A stretch of 64,000 bases of DNA from Shouchella miscanthi (GTDB taxonomy: Bacteria; Bacillota; Bacilli; Bacillales; Bacillaceae_D). Position 1 is the stretch's first letter, and the number at the start of each line of letters is the position of its first letter. A model generated the notes under the pieces. The model had not been told where the DNA came from and made no database searches. It saw nothing but the letters and a program-made list of their open reading frames with translations. The stretch is from NCBI RefSeq assembly GCF_007725405.1, contig NZ_CP042163.1, positions 3,286,001-3,350,000 on the forward strand, read 5' to 3'. Positions 15,457 to 25,762 of the stretch are shown here, piece by piece. A program made the position numbers and the translations under genes.

Positions 15457-16476
15457 TTGCACTAAGTGCTTTCTATATTGTTCTTGCTTGTATTCCTTTG
15501 TTATGTGAGCATATCGCAATGTTGTTTGCGGATTGCTATGTCCAAGGATTTCTTGAACCGCTTCTAACTTTGCACCATTATTTAAAGTCAAAGTCGCGAA
15601 TGTATGCCTTAGCACGTGACACGAAACTTTATGATCAAGATCACAATTCTTTGCTATTTTTTTGATCTCATCTTGGATGGTCTTTTTATCCATACGTCTG
15701 ATCGGCGACCGCTGCGTAACCATCAATGCAGGACAATCATCATTTCGCGATTTTAGATACTTGTTAAGGTGGTACATGGCTTTGAACGACAAGTAAACCT
15801 CTCGCTCTTTATCACCTTTCCCGACAACGTTGCTACTCATGTTTTGTGCATTGATATCAGATCGATCAAGAGAGTGTATCTCTGACAAACGACAACCAGT
15901 GGCGTAAAACACCTCTAAAAAGGCTCGTTGTCGTATCGTTTTACACGATTCCCTCATTAGTTCTAATTCTTCTATCGTCAACGCTTTCGGCATGCGTTTT
16001 TCAGTCTTAGGTGGATTTATTTTCAAAGTTGGATCACGCTGAATAAACTCTTCGGCGACAAGCCATCCAAAGAATGACTTTAACACCGATAGCTTTTTCC
16101 CAATTGTGCTCATTTTTCGATTTTCGTAGCTGGAAAGGTACGTTCTAATGTCCGCACTCGTAATATGCTCAGTCTGTTTGTTATGATGATCCATGTGCTT
16201 ACAAAAGAGCCTGAGATCAATGCCGTAACCTTTTATGGTCTCTTTGCTTCTGTTCTCAAGCTTCTTGGCTGAAAGGAACATCTCAACCTTTTTAGGTAAG
16301 TCTGACTCGACTTGTTGGGCTCGAGACTGTTTTACATGGTACTTGGATACAATAAATGACACTTTGTTTCTAAGCTTGTCCACATCAATCCCTGGCACAA
16401 GATCATACACAAGTGCAACCATTTCAGACAACAAATACTCTTGCGCGTTGACTTCCATTCTTGCTACGTTATTCAT
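15454..16476 (-). CDS. XerC/D-like tyrosine recombinase inside the tail module
   Basis: A 340-residue recombinase with a SAM-like core-binding domain (about 75-160) and a catalytic domain with the Arg in FYATGCRLSEIHSL, the box HVLRHTFATL, LGHSNPQTT and the Tyr of RYAHI. It lacks the AP2-like arm domain of the main integrase, and so is closer to XerC/XerD. It has its own promoter and terminator. Lying between fibre and Tal genes, it could be a separately acquired gene, a resolvase of phage multimers, or an invertase-like enzyme for host-range genes; none is shown. Confidence 0.9.
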   Translation of the reverse strand: MNNVARMEVNAQEYLLSEMVALVYDLVPGIDVDKLRNKVSFIVSKYHVKQSRAQQVESDLPKKVEMFLSAKKLENRSKETIKGYGIDLRLFCKHMDHHNKQTEHITSADIRTYLSSYENRKMSTIGKKLSVLKSFFGWLVAEEFIQRDPTLKINPPKTEKRMPKALTIEELELMRESCKTIRQRAFLEVFYATGCRLSEIHSLDRSDINAQNMSSNVVGKGDKEREVYLSFKAMYHLNKYLKSRNDDCPALMVTQRSPIRRMDKKTIQDEIKKIAKNCDLDHKVSCHVLRHTFATLTLNNGAKLEAVQEILGHSNPQTTLRYAHITKEYKQEQYRKHLVQ

Positions 16477-16704
16477 TTTTTATTCCCCCAGCGGAATGTA
16501 TTGCGCTTTAGACAACACCTGCCAATAAAAATAGAGCAGGTGCGCATCTGGGTGCGCTGACGGTCAGGGAGCTACCCTTTCCTACCTACTCCTAGGCTAT
16601 CATACCACGTTTTTCCATTCAACAAATAGACGAACATTTGTGCTTGATATTATTCGACAATTACCAGACAGTAGCGTCCAACCAACTCTATAACCAGTTG
16701 TTAT
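16477..16704. promoter_or_regulatory. Control region of the internal recombinase
   Basis: The minus strand has TTGTTG (16620-16625) and an extended -10 TGGTATGAT with TATGAT at 16599-16604, spacer 15. CGAACATTTGTGCT at 16631-16644 is a poor LexA-like match. The leader holds two hairpins, CACCTGC/GCAGGTG near 16517-16543 and GCGCA/TGCGC just beyond it, whose role is unknown. Confidence 0.5.
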
Positions 16705-16827
16705 TTAAGAATTAATGTCAAACCAATCAAATACAGGTACTTTTCTATCTATTTTTAAAATACCTTTCTTGTGTAGTTCTTTTTCGATTTTTTCAATTCG
16801 ATTTTCAATCAAAGTTTGCTTTTTCAA
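16705..16827 (-). CDS. 40-residue phage peptide
   Basis: The frame starts at TTG behind GAGAGGTGAT and reads MKKQTLIENRIEKIEKEL, a charged helix, then a short aromatic tail ending VFDWFDINS. It fits the position of small baseplate-adjacent proteins such as XkdX but is not clearly that family. Confidence 0.5.
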   Translation of the reverse strand: MKKQTLIENRIEKIEKELHKKGILKIDRKVPVFDWFDINS

Positions 16828-16844
16828 GATAATCACCTCTCGAC

Positions 16845-17147
16845 TTAATTATTTAATGGTAGTTGACCGTCTTCTAAAACATCTCTTGCTTCAATAAACT
16901 CTCCATCAGACTTTAAATTAGCATATATCTGTCTTGTGAAGTTAAGTGCATCATCGTGCAAATCAACTGTCATTGTTCTACGTTCCGTTAGAATTGGCGA
17001 TTTACCTTGGTTGAAATAAGACCTACTTACGTACCCGTGCAAAAAGTATTCACACTGGTCACTTCTAACAACTAATGAATCAATTCTATAATAAGCATTC
17101 CATACCTCAATACCACTATCCGTTATTGTTGTTTTCAACAGACCCAT
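16845..17147 (-). CDS. Phage tail-region protein (hypothetical)
   Basis: A 100-residue protein with a beta-rich centre (GIEVWNAYYRIDSLVVR) and an acidic end. The ATG was chosen because GGAGGG stands at suitable distance. It overlaps the preceding coiled-coil gene. Possibly a fibre chaperone or accessory fibre protein, as often found directly after a fibre gene. Confidence 0.6.
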   Translation of the reverse strand: MGLLKTTITDSGIEVWNAYYRIDSLVVRSDQCEYFLHGYVSRSYFNQGKSPILTERRTMTVDLHDDALNFTRQIYANLKSDGEFIEARDVLEDGQLPLNN

Positions 17148-17313
17148 CCTTCTCTCCCTCCCCATCTTCAAGTTGTTTTATTAGGTTATATGCACCCGAT
17201 AACCTTAGTAGTTCGTCCGATACTTGCCCTAAATAATGTTCTGTCTTCGCTCTTTCTTCACTGAAATTTTGTATAGCTGTCTCGATTTCTTCCTTCTTTT
17301 GTTGCAAATTCAT
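17116..17313 (-). CDS. Small coiled-coil protein after the tail fibre
   Basis: A 65-residue, highly helical protein (heptad pattern over residues 1-50) with an acidic, Asn-rich tail. It lies 18 bases after the fibre gene. Its size and place fit a fibre-assembly chaperone, but nothing proves this. Confidence 0.55.
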   Translation of the reverse strand: MNLQQKKEEIETAIQNFSEERAKTEHYLGQVSDELLRLSGAYNLIKQLEDGEGEKDGSVENNNNG

Positions 17314-17330
17314 TTTCTCTACCCCCTAAT

Positions 17331-18785
17331 TTAAGCAATCATATTTTTCCATGTTAGTCCTTCGCAAATCCTAATCTTTCTAGTTGAGCTGTTATAATAC
17401 ATTCTTCCGTTTTCTGGTGTTGGATCACTTGTTAATTCACCTAATTTAACTGAACCGAAAAACCAAGTTTTTCCTAGCCCATCTATCCTCATCACTTCTG
17501 GTGCTGATCCATTTGAATTAGCAGCACGAACTGCAAAATGAGAATCTACTCTTAAATCTCTTTGATAGCTTCCAATGTGAATATGCGTACTCGCTGGGTA
17601 ATGTGCATTATCTCCAAATAACTTTAAAGCAGCACCTCTTCGATCCGTTTCAAAACGCTTACCATAAGAAATTTCCCACTCATTATCCTTAATAATGCCT
17701 GAAATAATATCTGTAAAACCCGATTCAGAAGCTACTTTAAGATTATCTGTTGATTGACCGTAAAAGATGGTCCCTTTTTCAAGCACTGGAGGTACTGTAT
17801 CGTATTTACCGACTATTAATGCTCCGCCGATGCGGAATCGTCCTGATGGGAAAAGTCTTGCCAACTCAACATCTTTTCCATTTTTCATATGGTGGATATT
17901 TAAAAATGATGTTAAGTCTCTTGCATAGTCACCTAAATAGATGTCCATACCTCCGGGGTTCGCTAGGTAGCTACCACCAAACATTTTAATTGACGCACCA
18001 TCACGATTCCCTGCACCGAATTTCGATCCACCAGTGAAATCCAATGAACCTGCATTATTGGTTTTTCGTATTGCTTGGAAATTTTCAAAAGCTACTTCAC
18101 CAAAAAACTTTGCTGTTCTTTCGCTAAAGTCGTAGCCCAAATTATCCCTATCAGTACCGAGTTTAACTACACCCATCTCTTTAGTGATTGGATTAAAAAC
18201 TTGTATGTGCGCTTCCATTTCTCGCTTACCGACAAGCATTGTAAATCGGTATTTTTCGTCTGCGCTCCAACCTTCGAATACATGACCGCCATTAATAAAA
18301 GACCCTATTCCATCGACAGAATTCCAACGACCACCACCACCACGAACACTTATCATTGCGTCTGTTTCAAGTACACCTTTAAACGTGTTGTGTATACGAG
18401 TTTTATTCCGATCAAATCCATAATTCCAACGTATGTCATCCCAATTAGACCAATTAGGATTAATCGGTGATTCTAAATTCGCTTTTTGTGCCAACTGCGC
18501 GGTAGTCCGTTGCTGTACCGCGTCCAATTTAGCGGATGCATTTGGGTAAACTTTACCGTCTTCTACATCCACGCGAATCATTTTGGTTTCGTCTAATTGC
18601 TCTTGCCCGTCCACTGCTTCAAATAGACGTTTCTGCGTAATTTCGCTTTTCCAATCTGCGGAAGCCGCTTTATCTTCTGCTTTCTGCGAACGCTCACGCG
18701 CTTCCTTTGACTCCTTATGCAATCCCGTTATATCTTCAAGCGTTTGATAAAGCCGTGGGCCTACCTGATCATTAATACCTGACAT
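17331..18785 (-). CDS. Tail fibre / receptor-binding protein
   Basis: A 484-residue protein with a coiled-coil N-terminal region (about 15-100, ESKEARERSQKAEDKA), then repeated Gly-rich beta segments (GGGGRWNSVDGIGSFINGG, and two GGxxLANPGG-like blocks), and a C-terminal head beginning TPENGRMYYNSSTRKIRICE as in many phage fibres. The start follows TAGGAGGG. It most likely binds the host surface. Confidence 0.75.
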   Translation of the reverse strand: MSGINDQVGPRLYQTLEDITGLHKESKEARERSQKAEDKAASADWKSEITQKRLFEAVDGQEQLDETKMIRVDVEDGKVYPNASAKLDAVQQRTTAQLAQKANLESPINPNWSNWDDIRWNYGFDRNKTRIHNTFKGVLETDAMISVRGGGGRWNSVDGIGSFINGGHVFEGWSADEKYRFTMLVGKREMEAHIQVFNPITKEMGVVKLGTDRDNLGYDFSERTAKFFGEVAFENFQAIRKTNNAGSLDFTGGSKFGAGNRDGASIKMFGGSYLANPGGMDIYLGDYARDLTSFLNIHHMKNGKDVELARLFPSGRFRIGGALIVGKYDTVPPVLEKGTIFYGQSTDNLKVASESGFTDIISGIIKDNEWEISYGKRFETDRRGAALKLFGDNAHYPASTHIHIGSYQRDLRVDSHFAVRAANSNGSAPEVMRIDGLGKTWFFGSVKLGELTSDPTPENGRMYYNSSTRKIRICEGLTWKNMIA

Positions 18786-18795
18786 GCAATCCCTC

Positions 18796-19617
18796 CTAGA
18801 AGTACAAAAAGCGGAGGTCGAATTCAATCGTAAAGGCTCCGCTTGTACCTGTTATTTCGAAAATGTTTTCTCCTACCGCCAATGTCATGACATTGCGGTT
18901 TGTTTGTCCGAATATAGATGACCCGTTTTTACGCGAAAAAACACCATCTAAAACAATGGTGTCATTTGTATTGCTTGATCCGTTGTATCGCCATACCTCT
19001 CCTGTTGTCCGATTTGTAATCGTGAGGTTGTTGCTTGCGCCTTTGTAATAGATACGTAGGTAATCATGACGCCCATCTACAACGGTGTCGCCTAGATTCC
19101 ATACACTAAATCGTCGTTGTGTAAATTCGTATGAGAGAGGCACGCCAAGCGGTATATTCTGCCCGAATGCCCAAACATCCTCACGAAAGGTAAAGTCGTT
19201 TCTAAGCGTCCCTAGAGACTCAGCATATGGGCTTTTTGAAATGAACGGCACTTCAAATTCCCCAACTGGTCCCGCAATCCGATTAACAGAAAAAGAAGCA
19301 GCGCATTTTACACGCCACCTCTTTCTTGATTCCTCACTTGTATAAACAATAAATTCCTCTCGGCTGTCGAAGATGCGAAACACCTGTGAGCGTAGCATTG
19401 CATAATGATAGTTATTAACGCCGGTTAAGTAAAAACGAGCGTACAGCGTACGCCCTTCGTATGTTGTGCCTAGATCGGCATAACCATCTACACCCGGTCT
19501 AGTAGAGGTTTCTGTTACTGGGGAGGGAGAGTCTATGATGAAATCAGAGCATATCAACCCTAGTTCCTCATCCAGCACATATTTTGTACCATCTAGCCTT
19601 TCTACTGTAACAATCAA
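18796..19617 (-). CDS. Distal tail protein Dit
   Basis: A 273-residue protein with the Dit N-terminal signature (DFIIDSPSPVTET, PGVDGYADLGTTYEGR) and a galectin-like C-terminal domain. Dit forms the hexameric hub between tail tube and tip. It starts at TTG behind AGGAGGGGGA and overlaps the stop of the tape-measure gene. Confidence 0.88.
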   Translation of the reverse strand: MIVTVERLDGTKYVLDEELGLICSDFIIDSPSPVTETSTRPGVDGYADLGTTYEGRTLYARFYLTGVNNYHYAMLRSQVFRIFDSREEFIVYTSEESRKRWRVKCAASFSVNRIAGPVGEFEVPFISKSPYAESLGTLRNDFTFREDVWAFGQNIPLGVPLSYEFTQRRFSVWNLGDTVVDGRHDYLRIYYKGASNNLTITNRTTGEVWRYNGSSNTNDTIVLDGVFSRKNGSSIFGQTNRNVMTLAVGENIFEITGTSGAFTIEFDLRFLYF

Positions 19618-22600
19618 CGTCTTCCCCCTCCCTTCATAATGCTTTTATTCATAGCCATGTCGGCTTGCAGTTGGTTGATTGGCTTAACGATAGACCTCGC
19701 TAATGATCTGCCATCCACGTTTAAGACAAGCTCATCAGGCATTCCGTCAAATCCTTGTCCAACTAACTGATTAAGCTGTTGTAACAAGCTAACCACTTTG
19801 CTGTCGTTGTCTGTGAAGCCAAGGTTATCACCCGTCTCTTTCCAGATTGCTTTTTGTCTTACGCGCTTCGCTGGATCGTGAGAGATAACCGACTCTGCCC
19901 ATCCACCTTCTGCAATCCAAGCTAACTGAGCCATGTCTACAATACCGCCATCCGCAAAGCCAGATGGGTTAAGCGGTCTGCCATTTCGTCGCACTTCGTA
20001 GTGGACGTGCGGTCCTGTGCTGTCGCCAGTTGAACCTACAAGGCCAATCGTTTGTCCCGGTCTGACGACATCACCAACAGATACGAGGTTACGGCTATTG
20101 TGGGCATATCGATATTCTAAGCCGCCACCTGACTGTACATAAATGACGTTTCCGTATCCTGTACCCCATCCGCTTTTTGTGACTCGACCAGCGGATTGTG
20201 AAGGGATTGGCGTACCACTTGGCGCCGCCCAGTCATCACCATTGTGAGGTTGTATTCTACCCGTGATAGGATGACGCCTAGCTGGGTTAAAGGATGACGA
20301 CTTTCTAAATGGAGACGGCCAACCCGGACCATTGCCTCCACCACCTGCGCTAAAGTCAGGTAATAAGCCTTTCACATAATCAATGACCTTATTCTTTGCA
20401 TAACCAAAAGCCCCTTTTGACATCTCACCCATGCCACCAGGGAAACTAGGAGCGACAACGCCCATTGTATCCAATACTTTGTTCATGAGGTTCTTAGCGC
20501 CTCCTGCCATCCAGTCCCATACGTCCATTGCTTTGTCTTTTAGGGCACCAACACCATTTTTCACAGCGCCTACAGCACGACCGCCCATGTCCTTTGTCCA
20601 ATCAATCGCGCCAGATACAAATTTACCGACGCCATTGTTGTAGTGGGGTAATGAGCTTAAAAAGCTTTTCGTATCTGGACCACTCATTACAGCGGTACCT
20701 CTTGGCATGTTGACTAGCGTATCTGTATTAGGTGACATCGCTAAGCGACCATTCGGGAACTGAATCAATTCCTCCATACCACCATCACCGACCATCGCAA
20801 GACCGCCGGGGTGCCCACCTGTACCTTTAGCATATTGCGGAATCTCGCTGTTGTTTAGCTGACGTCCCCTGTTACTTCCACCTGAAGCACTCGCGTAGTT
20901 CGGCTTCCATTCTGGTAATTTAGTGCTTACTCCGATCTTATCAAGCACCCAGTTTACGCCACGGATAACGCCGTTAACACCTACAGCTAAACCCTCTAGC
21001 ATTCGGTTACTAACTGAACTAATGCCTTCCTTAACTTTGTTGGCCATGTTTTTAATCCCCGTACCAATTCTACCAGGTAAGTCTCTTGCTGCAGATACGA
21101 TGTCGTCAAATGTATTCCTAACATTCGTCCACATGTTGGATACAATGTCGCTTACCCACTTCCTTGCGGTGTCGAAGCCGTTGCGGATGTTATCTCGAAT
21201 CCGAGTTACGCGAGACGCGATATTTTCATAAATACGTGTCCATATAGATCGAATGAATGTCCAGACGTTATTAAAGATGCTCGATATCGTCTCTCTTGCA
21301 GAATTGAACGTGTCTCGAATGCGATTGAATATTGAAAGCACACGGTCACGAATGGCATTGAAGATACTAGTCCATACCCTTCTAATGAAAGCGAGAACGG
21401 CATTGAAAATACCCATCGTATTATTTCTGGCCATCTCCCAATGCTGACGTATCCGATTTACCGTATTTTGCACAAATGTCCTTATTGTCGTATAGATGCT
21501 GTTCCACACTCGTTTTATAAAATTCCACACAGAATTGAATATTGATCGAGTTGTGTTGAGAACAAAATTAAACGCTGATCGTACGGCATTAAAAATATTG
21601 TTTGCGGATGTACGGATAATGTTAAACAGATTCGTCCAGAGATTTGAAATGAAGTTACGTACTGTGTTAAAGATGTTTCGCGTCGTATTCCAGACATTCG
21701 TAAAAGCTGTTCGAACCGCGTTAAAGATTGTTGTTGCGACTGTTCGAATGATAGTGACATAAACATTCCAGACCGTTGTAATGAAGTCCTTTACCGTGTT
21801 AAACACTGATTTCGTTGTATTGTACGTTCTTGTAAATGCTGACTTAACAGCATTAAAAATACGACCAGCGAAATTCCTGATCGTCGTAAACATGAAATTC
21901 CATATACGACTAATGAAGCTGGCAATTGCGTTTACAGTCCCCATCGTATTGTCTCTCGCTGATGACCACGTTCGAGTTATAAATTGTTCAATGGATGATA
22001 GGATCTTGCTGAAAAACTTATAAATGCCATTCCAAATGGTTGTTACCACTTTCCATACGGTTGTCAGGTACCATCTAACAATGCTTACATAACCGTTAAA
22101 AGCAGTTGAAATCCCTTTTCCAATCCAACCGAACACCATCGAAAATATATTAACAACAGCGTCCCAACCTTTTTTTACTATTTTTCCAGCATTTGAAAAG
22201 AAAGAAACTATTGTATTACCAATACGACTAAAACCTTTGATTACAATTGAGCCGATATATCTAACTCCGTTAAAGATCGTCTTTAGTCCACTCCAAAAGT
22301 CTTTAAAGAACTTAATTAAACCTTGAAATAGGTTTCTACTAACACTAACTATAAAATTCCAAGCGCTTTGTATCGCTTGCCAAGCAGGTTGGACGCCGCC
22401 TCTAAACAAATCGACTACTACTTTCCAACCTTGACGTACAATAGAACGAACAATTTGAAACAATACTCTTACACCTGTTACAATCCTACCGAAAAATGTT
22501 AGGTTAATTACTCCCCAGATAAGTTCTACGGCTCCGAAGAATAAGTTCTTGATTCCTTCCCACATCTTCGAAAGGTCGCCAGTAAATATACCAATAAAGA

Positions 22601-24704
22601 TGCCTATGATACCCTGAATGACATTGACCGCGCCATTAATAACGTTCTTTATCGCTGTCCATATCATATCAACAACAAATAAAACTGCTGGCATGACAAA
22701 GTTCACGATTGATAGGATCGTGTTAAATGCATTGGATACAGCATTGGAAATGGATTGACCTTCTTTTTGCCAAAACCCATAGATCTTATTAAACATCGTT
22801 AAAACAAACGGAACGACTGCATTTACGGCATCTTTAAGATATGGCATCGCGAATGATGCAACTTCTTTTATACCGCCTAAGACTGATTGTAATGTAGGTA
22901 AGATGTTCTTGAAATGTTCAACCATTGAGCTACCAAAACTTTGCACAATCGGTATAGCTGCTTGAAAAACATTTTTAATGATACTGAACCCATCGCTTAA
23001 CGAAAGCAAAGGCAACTTACTTATAGCATTAGATATATATTCAAACGCTGTTACAGCAACATCTTTCACAATCGTTATTGCATTAGGTAATTTACTAAAC
23101 GTATCACCGAACCATGCCATCGCCGCTTGAATATGGGGTTTCATCGGTTCCATGATGGTTGCCATTGTTGATGATATGGATGATTTCAAACTATCAACAG
23201 AACCTGTCCACGTATCTTTCATTCGCTCCATTAAACCAGCCATGGCAGCAGTCTCACCAGCAACGCCATCGGTTCCGTTTTGCATGCCCTCTACAAGCGA
23301 TTCAATTGCCCAAGTAGACTCGATAGATCCACTCGAAATTTTCTTTTGCATTTCATCAACGCTTATACCCGCTTGGTTAGCCAAGATTTTAAGAGCAGGT
23401 ACACCATTACCCTCTAGTCGCCTAATGGGATCGAGGCTAGCATTGGCTGTTATTTGTAAATCTCCAAAAGCGGCCGCAATCATGTTCAATCCTTGCGATC
23501 CTTTACCAGCACCAGCTGCAGCATCACCAATTGCTTGCATTGTTGGAACTACTTTATCCGTTTCCATCCCGAATGCTACAAGGTTTCTCGCAGACTCAGC
23601 CAGATCAGGGAACGCAAAAGGTGTTGTACGAGCAAATGTAAGGACGTCATCTAGAAAAGCATCTGCTTTCTCAGCATCACCCAACATGACTTCTAGGGAC
23701 ACACCAGCGTTTTCAATCGCAGATAAACGCGCCATTCCTGTATTGGCTAATGCACCTGTTGATAACAACCCTAGCGCCGTCGCGTACCCTTTTACGACAT
23801 TCGTTGCCTCGCGGAAAGGCGATACGATTCCACCAATAACACTTCTCGATATAGAAGCAGTGGCGGTCATTACAGGTTGTGCAATCGTCCCTACAGCGTT
23901 CCGGAATGTAGTTAAGCCACCCCCAAGGTTTCTTAATACGCTATTTACTCCGTTAAAAGCCGAGGTCATGATAGACGCCTGTTGAGGCATCTGGCTCGCT
24001 GTGTTTGCAACTTCTCTTCCCACTCTACGTAAAGATTGAACAGAGCGAGAGGACATCGTTTCGAAGTTCCTCGCCATTGCATGTGTTGATACATTCGCTT
24101 CATTCAATGGGTTTCTGAGGGTTCGTATCGCGTTACTAAGCGTATTTGTTTGACGAACGCCTTGTGTGCCTAATGAACGCATAGAACGATTCATATCTTC
24201 GGTTGAGCGTGCATTGTTACGCATCGCCGATATAAATTGACGTGAGTAGTTTGTCGAGGTTCTGTTCATTTGATTAAATGAACGTGTCGATTCGGTTGCC
24301 ATCGTCCTTGTACTTCTAGCAACAATCGATCCCTGTCTGGCAATATTTTGATACTGTTGAGCGGTCATCGTTCCAAACGACCGAACTTGTCCAGACGTAC
24401 GGTTTACGACTCGACCAAATTCATTCGTTCGATTGGCGAGTGTAATTGAACTACGGCTCGCTAATGTATTAGCTTTGGACATATTGTTAATACGTGCTGT
24501 AACCGTCCTTGTTTGTCCATCTGCTGTTTTAAATGTTCTCGTCATTGTACGAGCGGCTTGATTCGTCTGATTTAAACCACGCGTATTCTGTACAGTACCT
24601 TGAGTCATTGACCGCAAATCTTTTGTAGCTTGTCTAATAGCGGTTCTTAAACCTCTTGCATGAGCAGTGAAGTTTGCACGTAACTCACGTACAGATGTTG
24701 CCAT
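19614..24704 (-). CDS. Tail tape measure protein with M23 endopeptidase domain
   Basis: A 1696-residue protein, the largest in the window. It has an Arg/Thr/Asn-rich coiled N-terminus (to about 260), a tape-measure core with membrane-type helices, many degenerate W-x-F repeats (about 800-1240), and near 1490-1590 a peptidase M23 domain with HNGDD and HVHYEV zinc motifs. It sets tail length and the peptidase may open the wall during DNA entry. The repeats probably allow length variation. Confidence 0.95.
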   Translation of the reverse strand: MATSVRELRANFTAHARGLRTAIRQATKDLRSMTQGTVQNTRGLNQTNQAARTMTRTFKTADGQTRTVTARINNMSKANTLASRSSITLANRTNEFGRVVNRTSGQVRSFGTMTAQQYQNIARQGSIVARSTRTMATESTRSFNQMNRTSTNYSRQFISAMRNNARSTEDMNRSMRSLGTQGVRQTNTLSNAIRTLRNPLNEANVSTHAMARNFETMSSRSVQSLRRVGREVANTASQMPQQASIMTSAFNGVNSVLRNLGGGLTTFRNAVGTIAQPVMTATASISRSVIGGIVSPFREATNVVKGYATALGLLSTGALANTGMARLSAIENAGVSLEVMLGDAEKADAFLDDVLTFARTTPFAFPDLAESARNLVAFGMETDKVVPTMQAIGDAAAGAGKGSQGLNMIAAAFGDLQITANASLDPIRRLEGNGVPALKILANQAGISVDEMQKKISSGSIESTWAIESLVEGMQNGTDGVAGETAAMAGLMERMKDTWTGSVDSLKSSISSTMATIMEPMKPHIQAAMAWFGDTFSKLPNAITIVKDVAVTAFEYISNAISKLPLLSLSDGFSIIKNVFQAAIPIVQSFGSSMVEHFKNILPTLQSVLGGIKEVASFAMPYLKDAVNAVVPFVLTMFNKIYGFWQKEGQSISNAVSNAFNTILSIVNFVMPAVLFVVDMIWTAIKNVINGAVNVIQGIIGIFIGIFTGDLSKMWEGIKNLFFGAVELIWGVINLTFFGRIVTGVRVLFQIVRSIVRQGWKVVVDLFRGGVQPAWQAIQSAWNFIVSVSRNLFQGLIKFFKDFWSGLKTIFNGVRYIGSIVIKGFSRIGNTIVSFFSNAGKIVKKGWDAVVNIFSMVFGWIGKGISTAFNGYVSIVRWYLTTVWKVVTTIWNGIYKFFSKILSSIEQFITRTWSSARDNTMGTVNAIASFISRIWNFMFTTIRNFAGRIFNAVKSAFTRTYNTTKSVFNTVKDFITTVWNVYVTIIRTVATTIFNAVRTAFTNVWNTTRNIFNTVRNFISNLWTNLFNIIRTSANNIFNAVRSAFNFVLNTTRSIFNSVWNFIKRVWNSIYTTIRTFVQNTVNRIRQHWEMARNNTMGIFNAVLAFIRRVWTSIFNAIRDRVLSIFNRIRDTFNSARETISSIFNNVWTFIRSIWTRIYENIASRVTRIRDNIRNGFDTARKWVSDIVSNMWTNVRNTFDDIVSAARDLPGRIGTGIKNMANKVKEGISSVSNRMLEGLAVGVNGVIRGVNWVLDKIGVSTKLPEWKPNYASASGGSNRGRQLNNSEIPQYAKGTGGHPGGLAMVGDGGMEELIQFPNGRLAMSPNTDTLVNMPRGTAVMSGPDTKSFLSSLPHYNNGVGKFVSGAIDWTKDMGGRAVGAVKNGVGALKDKAMDVWDWMAGGAKNLMNKVLDTMGVVAPSFPGGMGEMSKGAFGYAKNKVIDYVKGLLPDFSAGGGGNGPGWPSPFRKSSSFNPARRHPITGRIQPHNGDDWAAPSGTPIPSQSAGRVTKSGWGTGYGNVIYVQSGGGLEYRYAHNSRNLVSVGDVVRPGQTIGLVGSTGDSTGPHVHYEVRRNGRPLNPSGFADGGIVDMAQLAWIAEGGWAESVISHDPAKRVRQKAIWKETGDNLGFTDNDSKVVSLLQQLNQLVGQGFDGMPDELVLNVDGRSLARSIVKPINQLQADMAMNKSIMKGGGRR

Positions 24705-24729
24705 TCTTCATCCTCCTTTCAAGGCACAA

Positions 24730-24757
24730 TAAAAAGCACCCTGAAAGCAGGATGCTT
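24730..24757 (-). terminator. Terminator behind the cargo gene
   Basis: On the minus strand AGCATCCTG pairs with CAGGGTGCT across CTTT and is followed by TTTTTAT. It lies directly in front of the tape-measure gene within the late operon. Confidence 0.8.
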
Positions 24758-25733
24758 ATGCAAGAAGCTTACATAGCTTCTGATATTCTTTTGCGTCAGC
24801 CTTTAAGTACATTGTGTAGTTTACGTTTCCGTCAGAAAACGCAATTGCTACAACTGAATCATCTTTCTTCCTACCACCTATAGCGGCACCTACGATAGCA
24901 CCAGCGCCCCATGTAATTGGAGCGGTGACGATACCACCTACAACGGCACCCGCAGCGGCTTTACCGCCAGAGCGCTTTCCTTTTTCTTCCCAACCCATTC
25001 CGTTTACTGTGATAGATTTATTGCCAATCTTCAATGCGCCGGACGAATCACCTGCTTTTATAGTTACATTTCCTTTTTTAAGCTTAGGGTGCCCTCCTAA
25101 GTGTTCCAACTTTAAAGATCCAAAACTTAAAGAGACTGATGAATTGGATGACTCGCTGTAACTAGTAGAAGTTTTGTTTTTATTAGGCAATAACCTTTTT
25201 TCCCAACTGACTTTGTATTGTTCAATTTCATCGTCTGACAAATTATCGTTATTTAGCTCAATTAGTCTTTCTTTCCATTGACCACTTTTCATTTTCCCAT
25301 AATCATAATTAGCTTGTTTCATCTCTTTTTCCAGTGATTCAATTTTTACATCATGCTCTTCTCGTAAATCACTAATCTTCTTTTCAATTACATTGGTCTT
25401 ATTCTCATTATCTTCAAAAGAAATTAATTTCGTTTCCAGTTTGTATAGTTTAATCGCAATTTGCTTTTCGCTTTTCTTATAAAGATAAGCTTTTTTGATT
25501 GCTACTTTTTCTAGAGCTAGTAGTTCAATCCTGCCCTTTATTTTTTCTTTTTCATTCTCTTCAACTTCGTTTAACATTCTTCTCTTTAATTCTGATGAGA
25601 CATTCCAAATTATATCTAGTTCAATATCTTTCTCTTTGGATAATTGCTCAAGTCCTTTTTGCATAGAACGTAATTGCTGTTCTCTTTCGTCACCATGAAT
25701 AATCGATGACCAAAATCCTTGTTTCTCAGCCAT
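24756..25733 (-). CDS. Coiled-coil protein with glycine-zipper segment, probable moron
   Basis: A 325-residue protein. Residues 20-180 are a charged coiled coil, about 195-245 beta-rich, and about 255-285 a Gly/Ala hydrophobic segment (AAAGAVVGGIVTAPITWGAG) before a C-terminal domain with MYLKADAKEYQKL. It does not fit a tail role and breaks the usual chaperone-tape measure order. It has a TATAAT just upstream and a strong terminator after it, so it looks like an independently expressed insertion. No family was recognised. Confidence 0.65.
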   Translation of the reverse strand: MAEKQGFWSSIIHGDEREQQLRSMQKGLEQLSKEKDIELDIIWNVSSELKRRMLNEVEENEKEKIKGRIELLALEKVAIKKAYLYKKSEKQIAIKLYKLETKLISFEDNENKTNVIEKKISDLREEHDVKIESLEKEMKQANYDYGKMKSGQWKERLIELNNDNLSDDEIEQYKVSWEKRLLPNKNKTSTSYSESSNSSVSLSFGSLKLEHLGGHPKLKKGNVTIKAGDSSGALKIGNKSITVNGMGWEEKGKRSGGKAAAGAVVGGIVTAPITWGAGAIVGAAIGGRKKDDSVVAIAFSDGNVNYTMYLKADAKEYQKLCKLLA

Positions 25734-25762
25734 AAGAAACACCTCCGCTTATCCTTGTATCT

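Noticed and set aside
23152-23985. 277-codon frame opposite the tape-measure gene
   Set aside because: It is an antisense shadow of a long, regular coding sequence; no ribosome binding site and no recognisable domain.
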